Shown: piece by piece, positions 8,446 through 17,114 of the stretch
Layout of the letters: every line of letters starts with the position of its first letter
How positions within the stretch are numbered: the first letter of the stretch is position 1
Assembly: GCA_947085845.1 (NCBI GenBank)
Contig: CAMTXO010000001.1
Location: forward strand, 205,743 to 269,742
Direction of reading: 5' to 3'
Origin: JACPYF01 sp947085845
GTDB lineage: Bacteria > Patescibacteriota > Saccharimonadia > Saccharimonadales > Saccharimonadaceae
DNA: 64,000 nucleotides
Notes under the pieces: generated by a model
Databases searched by the model: none
The model's input: only the letters and a program-made list of their open reading frames with translations
Told to the model about the DNA's origin: nothing
Program-made: the position numbers and the translations under genes

Positions 8446-9483
8446 TTATTCTTGATCTACATTAACTTCTTTGATGTTTTCATTATTTGTCACAATAACA
8501 AGCTGATCAGAGAGCGGAATTGCAATCTGAACAAATTTAGCAGGTTTTTTTCGAGAGACTATATCGTCATGTCGATAGGCTTCGGTAATGAGATAAGGAA
8601 CTGAAGTTGAGTCAGACGGCCCTAAGACTTCGTCTGCATCTTCAACTAGCTCGGGCAGGAATACCACTTCCTCTGGGATCAAGACAACATCCTGCCAATC
8701 TTCTGCATAAGCGCATTCGCCAGTAATAAAACCGTCTTTGTTCATTTCCAATATTCTGCCTTTAAATTTTGCAGAGTACGGGATCACCTTGTCAAAAACT
8801 ATATCTCTACTTATATACCTAGAAAATTGCTCATTTAACTCTTCTGCATTTTGAACTTCGCTAATATCGATAACTACCCCTCGCATGTTTTCTAGGACCT
8901 CTATTTCACTGTTTGCATCTTTGATGCAGTCACTAATATCGTCCGTTTCTTTTGGATAGTAATTCTCCAAATATGTCATCAAATCGTGGTGGTCTTCTAG
9001 AGCGTCTTTCATAGTCATATCATCTATTTTTGCTCTGCCGACAAACATTGGATATTTAGATATTTCAGGCTCTATGATCTCGCCGCGAGTATTCACATCA
9101 AAACCAATCAGATGGGTAATAAATATTTCATCGTCACCATATTCGTCATCACTCTCAATGATCACTAATTCAAAACCGAGTGAAAGGACTTTTACGGGCG
9201 CATGTAAGCGAGAAGGAGCACTTTCTTTGATAGAGTAATCATCGTTAATACCTTTTTGGGAAGCCCTCATCCATCCCGAGACAACAACTTCCTTACCATA
9301 ATGTGGCCATTCGTTGTTTATATGGCTAATTATACCCAAAAGGCGTTCACGTCCATCATTATTAATCTTAGAAGCTTCGGCTAAAGTTTCATTAATCTTT
9401 CTCACTTTACCTAAGACCTCAGCTTCTTTGGGGTCATATTCAAACGTTTCACGCATCAAAGTGGCAGGATCAAAATCAGACAA
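8446..9483 (-). CDS. acidic protein of unknown function
   Basis: This 345-residue soluble acidic protein has no signal peptide or membrane segment. Glu/Asp-rich stretches lie at about residues 100-130, 170-210 and near the C-terminus, and short beta-like segments (KEVVVSGWM, VKVLSLGFELVIIE, AKFKGRILEM, FVQIAIPLSDQLVIV) suggest a mixed fold. I recognise no domain. The reading frame opens with TTG; the first ATG is at codon 10 (9456) and neither has a good ribosome-binding site, so the start is uncertain. It lies 31 bases upstream of serS. The long intact frame with normal codon use supports a real gene. Confidence 0.7.
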   Translation of the reverse strand: MSDFDPATLMRETFEYDPKEAEVLGKVRKINETLAEASKINNDGRERLLGIISHINNEWPHYGKEVVVSGWMRASQKGINDDYSIKESAPSRLHAPVKVLSLGFELVIIESDDEYGDDEIFITHLIGFDVNTRGEIIEPEISKYPMFVGRAKIDDMTMKDALEDHHDLMTYLENYYPKETDDISDCIKDANSEIEVLENMRGVVIDISEVQNAEELNEQFSRYISRDIVFDKVIPYSAKFKGRILEMNKDGFITGECAYAEDWQDVVLIPEEVVFLPELVEDADEVLGPSDSTSVPYLITEAYRHDDIVSRKKPAKFVQIAIPLSDQLVIVTNNENIKEVNVDQE

Positions 9484-9568
9484 TATAGATCAACTTTCTG
9501 CCCACCCAATACTATTTCTGTTATCTAGATTGTAGTTTTGTACTGCCGAATACGCAAGTAGTTTATTG

Positions 9569-10654
9569 TTATGATGTGGGTGCAACAGGCGCAGGCTCTT
9601 GCACTGCGACTTCACCGCTCGGTGGCTTTTTATTGTACTTGTGGTGCACCAATAAAAGTAGAATCGCACAAAAAACATATGTAATTCCAAAAATAAACAT
9701 TGCTCTAATGCTAGTAGATGCAAAGGTGGAAATTGTATTTTCAGTTAACTCGCCCTGTTCACCGGGGATTATTTTCGATAATAGCTTTTGACCCATTAAC
9801 CACCATGAGACTCCTGCGTATACACACAGCAACAAGCCCGTAGTTAATAGTGGCTTGGCAATAGTACTAATATACTTTTGTTCTTCGCGAACCAACAAAT
9901 ACAAAGCACCTGCAATGAATACGAGCAAGACCAGAATTATGTAAAAGCTATTTTTCAGCAGACTGAAAACAGTAGGTATAGAAACTCCATAGAGATTATT
10001 GTCAATAACAGGCGTACTAGAAAGCTCAGAGTTAGGTGCAGTCGGACTGCTTTCTAATGCAGTAGCTTGAGCAGTAGTCGCTGCTTGCTGCAACGAAAGA
10101 TTATCTTGTCCAAGCAAATTATTGATTGTATTTATGTCTAGGTCGGCCGGCTTGCAGGGAGCTTGCAAGGAGCTGTTCTGCGCCTGACTAGATACAATCT
10201 GCTGCAACTGCTCTTCTGTGCAAACAGGCTTCGCATTAGTTGTCTTTAGAATTTCTTTCGAAAGACCTTCAGTAAATTCTTTTTGATAGGGCTCCAGATC
10301 AAGTTCAAGAACTAATGTTTGTTGTTTTCCTTCTAGCCAATCATACGTATTATCTACAAAAGATTCACTAACTTTTTGTACTTTAGTTGACGAAAAAACT
10401 GATTGACTAACATGACGGATAGAGTCTTCGGACAAACCATAACTAGCCACAGCTCCTTGAGTGGAGATGGTGGTAGCGTCAGCAATAGCAATGCTAAGCG
10501 TACTGTATATCTTTGATTGCTTGAGCATCTGCTTTACCTGGACTGGCTGCGAAAAAATAAAAGTAAATAAAAATGCTGACGGAAGAATAAAAAGAAAAAG
10601 CACCAACAAACCATGGTTGAACCAGATGGCTGTTTTTTTAAGAAATTGTTTCAT
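9569..10654 (-). CDS. membrane protein with large extracytoplasmic domain
   Basis: This 361-residue protein has one N-terminal membrane helix (about 14-34), a large polar segment (about 35-225) likely outside the cell, then three hydrophobic helices (about 230-250, 270-290 and 315-340) and a Pro-rich tail ending PVAPTS. The polar segment contains two Cys (KPVCTEEQ and QAPCKPAD, about 25 residues apart) that could form a disulfide, and a Ser/Thr/Pro-rich linker before the second helix. I recognise no family. It follows another membrane protein by 4 bases and is probably co-transcribed with it. Confidence 0.7.
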   Translation of the reverse strand: MKQFLKKTAIWFNHGLLVLFLFILPSAFLFTFIFSQPVQVKQMLKQSKIYSTLSIAIADATTISTQGAVASYGLSEDSIRHVSQSVFSSTKVQKVSESFVDNTYDWLEGKQQTLVLELDLEPYQKEFTEGLSKEILKTTNAKPVCTEEQLQQIVSSQAQNSSLQAPCKPADLDINTINNLLGQDNLSLQQAATTAQATALESSPTAPNSELSSTPVIDNNLYGVSIPTVFSLLKNSFYIILVLLVFIAGALYLLVREEQKYISTIAKPLLTTGLLLCVYAGVSWWLMGQKLLSKIIPGEQGELTENTISTFASTSIRAMFIFGITYVFCAILLLLVHHKYNKKPPSGEVAVQEPAPVAPTS

Positions 10655-10658
10655 TTTT

Positions 10659-11075
10659 TTAGGAGCGTCGTAAACGCTTCTTTATTGTCTTTGCAACCTC
10701 TTGTCGTTCAGCCTCGTTATCACCAACACCATGCTCTTCCAAGGCTCCAATTATCTCTTTGTCGAGTGCGAGGTCTTCTCTTAGCACTTTTTCCATCGTT
10801 TTATCTTCTTTAATAAGTAGCTGTATCATGTCGCTTGATTGTTGAACTAGCTTTGCTGCTTTTTTAGTAACGCGTACTTGGCGCAAAATCGAAACGCTCT
10901 GCAGAGTTGTCATAACGAGCGCTGCTACACTTATAAAAAAGGCAATTAAACTAAAAGCAATGTCCGAGGGCCGTTTACCTAGGTTAGTAAGAAACAAAAC
11001 CATCAACCCTACTATAGCTATACCAACAAATACCCGTAGGAGTACAAAAAATATCTGTTCATTTTTGTCATTCAT
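10659..11075 (-). CDS. small membrane protein with coiled-coil tail
   Basis: This is a 138-residue protein with two hydrophobic helices (about 8-28 and 37-60) followed by a charged, helical cytoplasmic tail (VTKKAAKLVQQSSDMIQLLI onwards) ending in a basic KKRLRRS. I chose the ATG at 11075 because TATACT lies 9 bases upstream; the frame continues 27 codons further up but that part overlaps the promoter and reads unlike a protein. I recognise no family. It is followed after 4 bases by a larger membrane protein, suggesting a two-gene unit. Confidence 0.65.
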   Translation of the reverse strand: MNDKNEQIFFVLLRVFVGIAIVGLMVLFLTNLGKRPSDIAFSLIAFFISVAALVMTTLQSVSILRQVRVTKKAAKLVQQSSDMIQLLIKEDKTMEKVLREDLALDKEIIGALEEHGVGDNEAERQEVAKTIKKRLRRS

Positions 11076-11095
11076 ATTATTTCTAGTATACCGTA

Positions 11096-11878
11096 TTACT
11101 TCACAAGCTGAAGCAATTCTTCTGCACTGTAGCGACGTCTCTGAATACGCCTCCACCCGGTATCTGTTTTAGCGACAGGATTTGCAATCCTGTACCAATT
11201 AAGCGCAGTTGTCGCGAGTTCAGTTTCTGGGTCTCGACTTGTGTACCAAATAATTGAGGTGTTATCTATTCTTTCAAATTTTCTTCTCTTTAGAGAGGCT
11301 AAACGCCTACCTGTTGCAACACCTTCAAAATAGCCTCTCCCCCCAGTCATAACCTCACCGTGAGTTGAAGCAATAACCGATTGAGCTGGATGCGCAGCTG
11401 TTGTTGCTACCGCAAATTGCTCAATCCTACCAATAGTTTCCGCTAAACTTTCACCCCCAGGTGGTTTCCAGTTTAAATAATCACCGTTTCGACGAATTGC
11501 ATTGTCAGGATACTTCTGCTGGTACTCATCAAACGGCATTGCCTCGATATCGCCCCAATATCGCTCCCGTAATTTCGGGTCTGGCTCACTCCAGCGAGCG
11601 CCCGTTAAGTCAAGATACGCAGCGGTTTCCACCGCCCTAACGAGTGGAGATGTAAAGTACGCATCAAACCGACCCTCTAAAATATTGTCTGAAATCCATT
11701 CACCCGCTATTTTTGCCTGTTCACGTCCTTCACCCGTAAGGTGCCACATAGCGCCAGGTTTATCGCGAAATTCGCTAGTAAAGTAATCTGTATTGTTTTT
11801 TTCATTAGCATGAAAATGAGCCAAGTTGCCTTCGCTCTGACCATGACGTAATAATACTAGATTCTCTAGTGAACTCAC
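11096..11878 (-). CDS. histidine phosphatase (phosphoglycerate mutase-like) superfamily protein
   Basis: The catalytic RHGQ motif is present at the N-terminus (LVLLRHGQSEGN, about 8-19), with a second conserved His in STHGEVM (about 170) and Arg/Glu residues typical of the superfamily (RAVETAAYL, LRERYWGDIE). These enzymes transfer or remove phosphate through a phosphohistidine; the substrate cannot be told from sequence. Two GTG codons are possible starts (11884 and 11878). I prefer 11878 because AAGGAG sits 5 bases upstream of it. It lies 15 bases after lysS on the same strand and is probably co-transcribed. Confidence 0.85.
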   Translation of the reverse strand: MSSLENLVLLRHGQSEGNLAHFHANEKNNTDYFTSEFRDKPGAMWHLTGEGREQAKIAGEWISDNILEGRFDAYFTSPLVRAVETAAYLDLTGARWSEPDPKLRERYWGDIEAMPFDEYQQKYPDNAIRRNGDYLNWKPPGGESLAETIGRIEQFAVATTAAHPAQSVIASTHGEVMTGGRGYFEGVATGRRLASLKRRKFERIDNTSIIWYTSRDPETELATTALNWYRIANPVAKTDTGWRRIQRRRYSAEELLQLVK

Positions 11879-11893
11879 TCGCACTCCTTGTGT

Positions 11894-13420
11894 TTATTTA
11901 TTGCTATTTATATTAGGATAGATTGTTTTTGTAACTTCGTCAAGTTCACTGCGTAATTGTGGGAATGGTACACCTTCTCGAGCTGTCACTCCTTCTAGTA
12001 TCCAAAAGAGTCTCTCTGCATGCCCATAGCCACATGCTGGTGGCATACCGTACTCGAGCATTTCTACAAAGTCTATGTCCATCATCATCGCTTCACTATC
12101 ACCTTCTTCACGCATCTTTTGCTGATCTGAGAATCTCTGCAACTGGTCTATTGGGTTGTTGAGTTCAGAATATGCTTTGGAGGCTTCTGTGCCACCAAGT
12201 AGTAGATTAAATTGCTCTGTCAGACGCGGGTCTTTGTCTTGTAGCTTTGCTAAAGGCTGTAAAAAGTCTGGTACATCAACAAGATATGCAGGCCCAGCTA
12301 TTTCAACACGTATTTTCTTCCATAGTTTGTCTATAACCCGTGATTTATTATCAATCTTTTCGACTTCTCCACCAATCTTCTTTAGCTGCTCCACCGCTTG
12401 CTCTAGCGTACATTCAAATACATCCAAACCATAACGCTCTTTTATTTTTTCGACAAAACTTATCCGTGGCCAATCCTCGCCGTCCGGACCTAAGTCAATT
12501 TCTTGACCATTCGCTAGTGTGAATTTGCGTGTGCCCCAGGTTTTATCAGCAATGAATCGAACCATTTCTTGAGTAAACTTCATACCATCTTCCCAGTCAG
12601 CATATGCCCAGTACCATTCCATTGCTACATGTTCTGGTAAATGTTCATCACTGTAGTTTTCGTTGCGGAAACGTGGTCCAATATCAAAAACTTTTTCATA
12701 ACCGCCACCTAGTAGTCTTTTTAGAGGTAGTTCATGGCTGATACGAAGGTAAAAATCTTGGTCAAGTGCGTCCATGTGGGTCACAAACGGGTTAGCGTCA
12801 GCTCCGCCTGTCGTGTGTTCGAGAACAGGTATATTAATTTCGAGAAAATCATTATCCAACAAAAACTGTCGAGTTGCTTGCCAAAACTCAGACCGGCGAA
12901 CAAAGCGATCGAAAACATCTTGATTGACGTTTGTGTCGATATAACGACGTCGCATACGCTCTTCCTTGTTGGTAAAGCCATCTTGTTTAGTTGGCATCGG
13001 ACGGAGAGACTTAGCTAGTAAGCGAAGCTTTTTCACCCCTAAAGATATTTCACCTGTTTGAGTTTTGATAATTTCTCCACTTGCCTGCACAAAATCACCA
13101 CTATCAAGCAAGTTGATTTGCTCTAGACCCAGCTGAGAATCCTCTGCAACAAGCTCTTCCACCTCACCATCTCGCAAAAAGAGCTGTAAACTCCCAGAGG
13201 CGTCTTTTATAACGATAAATGCTAGCTTACCAAACTTTCGAATACTGACGATCCGTCCAACTAGAGTTGCTTTTTTACCTTCCAACGAATCGAATTTATC
13301 TGTAACATCAGCAAGAATATGGGTACGCCCAGATGTAGCTGGGTACGGATTTACATCAAGCTTCTTAAGCTCTTCGAGTTTTCTTAGTCGCTCATCGCGA
13401 AGTTCTTTTAACGTTGCCAT
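11894..13420 (-). CDS. lysS: lysyl-tRNA synthetase, class II
   Basis: This enzyme charges tRNA-Lys. The 508 residues include an N-terminal OB-fold anticodon-binding domain (GKKATLVGRIVSIRKFGKLA, about 49-68) and a class II core with motif 2 FRNENYSDEHLPEH and the C-terminal motif 3 region GCGYGHAERLFWILEG-like stretch near the end. The length is typical. TATAAT at 13429-13434 is 8 bases before the ATG within a perfect 16-base palindrome (13424-13439... GGCTATAATTATAGCC), and no Shine-Dalgarno sequence is present, so the mRNA is probably leaderless. The upstream gene is greA. Confidence 0.97.
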   Translation of the reverse strand: MATLKELRDERLRKLEELKKLDVNPYPATSGRTHILADVTDKFDSLEGKKATLVGRIVSIRKFGKLAFIVIKDASGSLQLFLRDGEVEELVAEDSQLGLEQINLLDSGDFVQASGEIIKTQTGEISLGVKKLRLLAKSLRPMPTKQDGFTNKEERMRRRYIDTNVNQDVFDRFVRRSEFWQATRQFLLDNDFLEINIPVLEHTTGGADANPFVTHMDALDQDFYLRISHELPLKRLLGGGYEKVFDIGPRFRNENYSDEHLPEHVAMEWYWAYADWEDGMKFTQEMVRFIADKTWGTRKFTLANGQEIDLGPDGEDWPRISFVEKIKERYGLDVFECTLEQAVEQLKKIGGEVEKIDNKSRVIDKLWKKIRVEIAGPAYLVDVPDFLQPLAKLQDKDPRLTEQFNLLLGGTEASKAYSELNNPIDQLQRFSDQQKMREEGDSEAMMMDIDFVEMLEYGMPPACGYGHAERLFWILEGVTAREGVPFPQLRSELDEVTKTIYPNINSNK

Positions 13421-13428
13421 TGGCTATA

Positions 13429-13434
13429 ATTATA
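13429..13434 (-). promoter_or_regulatory. -10 box of lysS inside a 16-bp palindrome
   Basis: TATAAT lies 8 bases before the ATG. The surrounding GGCTATAATTATAGCC is a perfect inverted repeat, so the site could also bind a dimeric regulator; that is inference. Confidence 0.6.
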
Positions 13435-13439
13435 GCCTA

Positions 13440-13895
13440 TTAACCGATTTTTTCGACTACGTACTTGCTCTTACCTTTTGGAGTTTCGATTTCTACAGTT
13501 TCGCCCGCCTTTTTGCCAAGTAGTGCACGCCCAATTGGTGATTCGTTGCTAATTTTCCCATTAGCAGGATCTGCTTCTACTGGACCAACAAGCTGATAAG
13601 ATACTTTTTTACCATTTATCTTTAGCTCTACCTTTGAACCAACTGCAATACTTGAACCCTTTTTTGGGGTAATGATCTGAGCATTGAGTAGAATATCTTC
13701 TATCTCAGCAATTCGCGTCTCTGCCTGACCTTGTTCTTCTCTAGCTGCATCATAATCTGCATTTTCGCTTAGGTCACCTAGACTGCGAGCATCCGCAATT
13801 CGTTCGGCGATAGCACCGCGTGACGATTTTAGTTCTTCGAGTTCTGCCTCGAGTTCTTTGCGACCTTCTTTTGTAATCTGGTATTGTTTTTTCAT
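13440..13895 (-). CDS. greA: transcription elongation factor GreA
   Basis: GreA enters the secondary channel of RNA polymerase and stimulates cleavage of backtracked transcripts. The 151 residues show the N-terminal antiparallel coiled coil (about 1-75) with the acidic tip ARSLGDLSENADYDAAREEQ and a C-terminal FKBP-like domain (SKVELKINGKKVSYQLVGP, then NESPIGRALLGKKAGE). GGAGG 6 bases before the ATG at 13895 decides the start over an in-frame ATG six codons upstream. It follows proS and precedes lysS. Confidence 0.96.
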   Translation of the reverse strand: MKKQYQITKEGRKELEAELEELKSSRGAIAERIADARSLGDLSENADYDAAREEQGQAETRIAEIEDILLNAQIITPKKGSSIAVGSKVELKINGKKVSYQLVGPVEADPANGKISNESPIGRALLGKKAGETVEIETPKGKSKYVVEKIG

Positions 13896-13921
13896 AATGT
13901 TCCTCCGTATCAAATGTGAAT

Positions 13922-13948
13922 ATAAAAAGCGTCCACCTTGGGGCGCCT
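13922..13948 (-). terminator. probable terminator after proS
   Basis: A GC-rich imperfect hairpin (13929-13946) is followed by T5 on the minus strand, 30 bases beyond the proS stop. One stem mismatch lowers confidence. Confidence 0.5.
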
Positions 13949-13976
13949 GAAACCTTTTTGTTTTTGTCCTATTTCT

Positions 13977-15209
13977 TTAGTTACCTAGCTTAGCAAGGAG
14001 CGCCTCAACCGTCAACACTTCTTTTTCAGAATCTGTCCTTGAGCTGTATTCAACTTGCCCTTCAAGTTTTTCACTCACCACAATTCTATGAGGCAAGCCA
14101 ATAAGTTCTGCGTCAGCAAATTTTTCACCAGGTCGCACATCACGATCGTCCCAGAGTACGGTAACACCACTGTTAGAGAGCTTTTCATATAGAGCTTCAG
14201 CCTGTTCGAATGTATCACCGATCTGCACTAGATACACCTGAAATGGAGCTATACTTTCAGGCCAAATAAGACCCTTGTCGTCCGCAAATTTCTCTGCAAT
14301 GACGCCCATGACTCGTGTAATTCCTATGCCATATGAAGCTAAATAGATTGGTTTTTGAGTCCCGTCCTCAGCTGTGTAGTAAATATCCATTTGTTCGCTT
14401 TTTTCAGTACCAAACTTAAATATATTGCCAACTTCAGCACTTTTTGTAGACGTTAGTTCATCACGATTAACACCTATCTCTTTGGTAGCATCTTCTAAAA
14501 CCTCTTCGTTAACAGCAATCGTTTTATCGCTATTGATGTATAAGATGTCCTCACCTGCGTCACACACGGTTTGAAACTCGTGACTAAACTTTGTAAATGC
14601 ACCCCCACTAGCAAACGTGACAAAAGTATCCCCCCCTAAACCAAGCCTTTCATACACTTTCTTGTATGCATCAATGACCTTGTCATAATATTCGTCCATA
14701 TCCGCCTCTGTAGCATGTAGTGAATACATATCTTTCATCAAAAACTCACGTCCTCGCATGATGCCACTTTTTGCCCTTAGTTCGTTCCGTAACTTCGTCT
14801 GAAATTGATAGGCTTTTATCGGTAGATCTTTGTAGCTTTTTACAAAACCTCGCATCATTTCCATAATTGCTTCCTCGTGCGACCATGCTAGCCCTAGCTC
14901 GCTGTCGTCTTGTAGTTTTGTTTTAAACCATACATCCACTACTTCCTCACTCCAGCGACCGGTTTTTTTCCAAGGTTCTGGAGTTTGCAGGTTTGTCATT
15001 ATCAACTCTTGACCATCTACGGCTTCCATTTCTTCTCGAACAATTTGTTTAATATTTTCGAGCACTTTCAATCCAAGGGGTGTATACGCATACACTCCGG
15101 CCATAACTTTATAGACATAACCTGCACGAATCAAAAGCTGAGCATTCTTTGCCTGCTCGTCTGCTGGTGCGTCTTTTAAAGTTTTTGTAAAAAGCTGACT
15201 AGATTTCAT
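13977..15209 (-). CDS. proS: prolyl-tRNA synthetase, short form without editing domain
   Basis: This class II synthetase charges tRNA-Pro. At 410 residues it is much shorter than the roughly 570-residue bacterial type: motif 2 (KLRNELRAKSGIMRGREFLM) is followed directly by FTKFSHEFQ and then motif 3 (ASYGIGITRVMGV), so the inserted aminoacyl-editing domain is missing. The C-terminal anticodon-binding domain (VTVLWDDRDVRPGEKFADAE) is present. I chose the ATG of MKSSQLF at 15209 because TAAAAT (15217-15222) lies 7 bases upstream; an upstream in-frame ATG would overlap that box. Mischarged Ala-tRNA-Pro may need a separate trans-editing protein, which I do not see here. Confidence 0.95.
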   Translation of the reverse strand: MKSSQLFTKTLKDAPADEQAKNAQLLIRAGYVYKVMAGVYAYTPLGLKVLENIKQIVREEMEAVDGQELIMTNLQTPEPWKKTGRWSEEVVDVWFKTKLQDDSELGLAWSHEEAIMEMMRGFVKSYKDLPIKAYQFQTKLRNELRAKSGIMRGREFLMKDMYSLHATEADMDEYYDKVIDAYKKVYERLGLGGDTFVTFASGGAFTKFSHEFQTVCDAGEDILYINSDKTIAVNEEVLEDATKEIGVNRDELTSTKSAEVGNIFKFGTEKSEQMDIYYTAEDGTQKPIYLASYGIGITRVMGVIAEKFADDKGLIWPESIAPFQVYLVQIGDTFEQAEALYEKLSNSGVTVLWDDRDVRPGEKFADAELIGLPHRIVVSEKLEGQVEYSSRTDSEKEVLTVEALLAKLGN

Positions 15210-15216
15210 TGTTATT

Positions 15217-15222
15217 ATTTTA
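15217..15222 (-). promoter_or_regulatory. -10 box of proS (leaderless layout)
   Basis: TAAAAT ends 7 bases before the chosen ATG, with no ribosome-binding site in between. Confidence 0.5.
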
Positions 15223-15244
15223 CTACACAATCACCAATTATCTT

Positions 15245-15976
15245 CTACATGATACCTAAAAAGACAATCATAAATGCCAAAAGGTTTTTTAGCATATGAA
15301 TGCCAACGCCGGCCCAGATAGCTCCTGTCTTTTCGCGCACAAAACAGAGCACCAGTGAAAGTACAAATACGTCGATACCTACATTCCACTGCAAATGGAC
15401 GAGCCCAAACACAAGGCTAACCACAATAGCAGTCGGCCAAAAAGATACCTTTTCTCTTATTTTCGTGAACATAAAACCACGAAATAACACTTCTTCGACT
15501 AGCGGGGCTAGAACAACTAGCGCAACAAACACCATGGTGTACTCGACAAAACTATTAACTTGCTCAAACCCAATATCTTGCTCTTCGTTGATATTAAAAC
15601 CAGGCAGTAGCATAGATATAACCGTCAAAACTACGATGTTGAGGCCAAAATACGTGATATAACCTAAAACAACGTAGCCGATATCGGTGTATTTTGGTAC
15701 TTTTTTAATACCTAATACTACTTTTTTATTTTTTATAGGCCCATTAAGAATCTGATACAGACCTACAATAAAACCAAACGTAAGCCCATATGACAGAAAA
15801 GCCACGAAAAATTGTAAGATAGTCGACTCCGCTACACTCTGCGACAGCAGGCTCATTTCCAACATACTACGCAGCGCAAAAACAATAGTTAGTTGTGCCA
15901 GCAAAAAACTAATTAGAACCAAAAGTACTATCGCAACTACGGCTAGATATTTATAGAGACTGGATTTTGAAAACAT
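15245..15976 (-). CDS. CPBP (CAAX-type) intramembrane metalloprotease
   Basis: This is a 243-residue multi-pass membrane protein with about eight hydrophobic helices. The CPBP signature is present: EEVLFRGFMF (glutamate pair plus Arg) at about residues 160-170 and a later HLQWN motif supplying His. Members are membrane-embedded proteases that process prenylated proteins, bacteriocins or peptides, and some are immunity proteins; the substrate here is unknown. The start codon lies inside the 3' end of rseP (26-base overlap from ATG 15976; a TTG two codons upstream is the alternative), so the two are probably translationally coupled. Confidence 0.88.
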   Translation of the reverse strand: MFSKSSLYKYLAVVAIVLLVLISFLLAQLTIVFALRSMLEMSLLSQSVAESTILQFFVAFLSYGLTFGFIVGLYQILNGPIKNKKVVLGIKKVPKYTDIGYVVLGYITYFGLNIVVLTVISMLLPGFNINEEQDIGFEQVNSFVEYTMVFVALVVLAPLVEEVLFRGFMFTKIREKVSFWPTAIVVSLVFGLVHLQWNVGIDVFVLSLVLCFVREKTGAIWAGVGIHMLKNLLAFMIVFLGIM

Positions 15977-17111
15977 CAGCAATCGTTATTATAACTACAA
16001 GCCCCATCAGTGCCATAAAGCTATAGCCAACTATAGAATCTTCTAAATCTTTGGTGAGTGGTTTTTTAATGGCACGGAACAATAGTGTCAAGAATAGTCG
16101 TCCGCCGTCTAGAGCTGGAATAGGCAGTACATTCATAACTGCCAGCGTGAGAGAGATAATGGCAGTCAAGAAAATTAATGTCGACGCTCCTGCATTTTGT
16201 GCTGCTGGGAAAAATACCCCGACTATACTGAGTGGCCCTCCGACTGAATTACCTGCTGCTGATATTTCTTGGCTACCTTTTTCTCTGGCGTCTTTATCGC
16301 CGCTCAATTGCGATGCCAAGCCGCTGGTTAATTTTGCAATTAAATCACCCAATCCTTGGAGCGTCATAATACTAAATTGTACTGTTGTTCCAACTCCTAC
16401 AATTGGTGCTGACCATGTAGAATAGCGAACTGTCTGAGAGCTTGTTGCGACACCAAGCACACCCTTTTCGGCATGTGGCTTATAACGAAGCTGAACAAAC
16501 ACGCTAAATGTTTGACCACTCCTGTCGTACTTTACCTCGACGGTCTTTCCATGGTTAGCATCCGTTATCTTGACGAGGTCGTTCGGTTCTACGATCTTTT
16601 GACCAGCTACGCTAACGATTCTATCATTCACTTTAAGTCCTATTTTATCCGCAGGCGATCCTTGTCCCACAAAAGTCACCTTTAGTGGCGTTTGGACTTC
16701 ACGCGTATCTGAAGGTATAGTAAATTGATCTGGGGTAACTTTCGGCATACCAATAACAGCCAAAAGAGTTAGTGCAAGGATTGCAAATAACCAGTTCATA
16801 CCCACGCCCGCTAGTAGAATCTTAGTCTTCACCCATAAGCTTGCAGCGCCATAGTCTCCCTTACCACTTGCTGAATCGTTCTCTCCCTTTAGCCTGACAA
16901 AGCCACCGAGTGGTAGCCAGTTGATACTGAGTAGTATGTTGTTCTTTAGAATTATGCTGGTAAATTTCGGAGGGAAGCCTATGCCGAATTCTTTAACAAC
17001 TACTCCGTTGCGTCGAGCAACAATGGCATGCCCAAGCTCGTGAATGACCACCAAAAAAGTAAGGATTAATAACCCCATGCCAATCTGCGCTAGAAATACT
17101 AAAAGAGGCAC
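15951..17111 (-). CDS. rseP: site-2 protease family zinc metalloprotease RseP
   Basis: This intramembrane protease cleaves transmembrane segments such as anti-sigma factors and signal-peptide remnants. The 386 residues contain the active-site VVIHELGHAIVA (HExxH, about 24-28) in the first helix, a single PDZ domain (about 125-200, VTFVGQGSPADKIGLKVNDR), and the C-terminal NVLPIPALDGGRLF motif carrying the third ligand (LDG). Four hydrophobic segments match the family. It sits 3 bases after uppS and overlaps the next gene, a CPBP protease, placing two intramembrane proteases side by side. Confidence 0.95.
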   Translation of the reverse strand: MPLLVFLAQIGMGLLILTFLVVIHELGHAIVARRNGVVVKEFGIGFPPKFTSIILKNNILLSINWLPLGGFVRLKGENDSASGKGDYGAASLWVKTKILLAGVGMNWLFAILALTLLAVIGMPKVTPDQFTIPSDTREVQTPLKVTFVGQGSPADKIGLKVNDRIVSVAGQKIVEPNDLVKITDANHGKTVEVKYDRSGQTFSVFVQLRYKPHAEKGVLGVATSSQTVRYSTWSAPIVGVGTTVQFSIMTLQGLGDLIAKLTSGLASQLSGDKDAREKGSQEISAAGNSVGGPLSIVGVFFPAAQNAGASTLIFLTAIISLTLAVMNVLPIPALDGGRLFLTLLFRAIKKPLTKDLEDSIVGYSFMALMGLVVIITIADVFKIQSL

Positions 17112-17114
17112 CAG

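Noticed and set aside
13424..13439. 16-bp palindrome at the lysS promoter as a regulator operator
   Set aside because: TATAAT followed by its own inverted copy easily makes such a palindrome; only one instance, so evidence for an operator is too thin for a finding.
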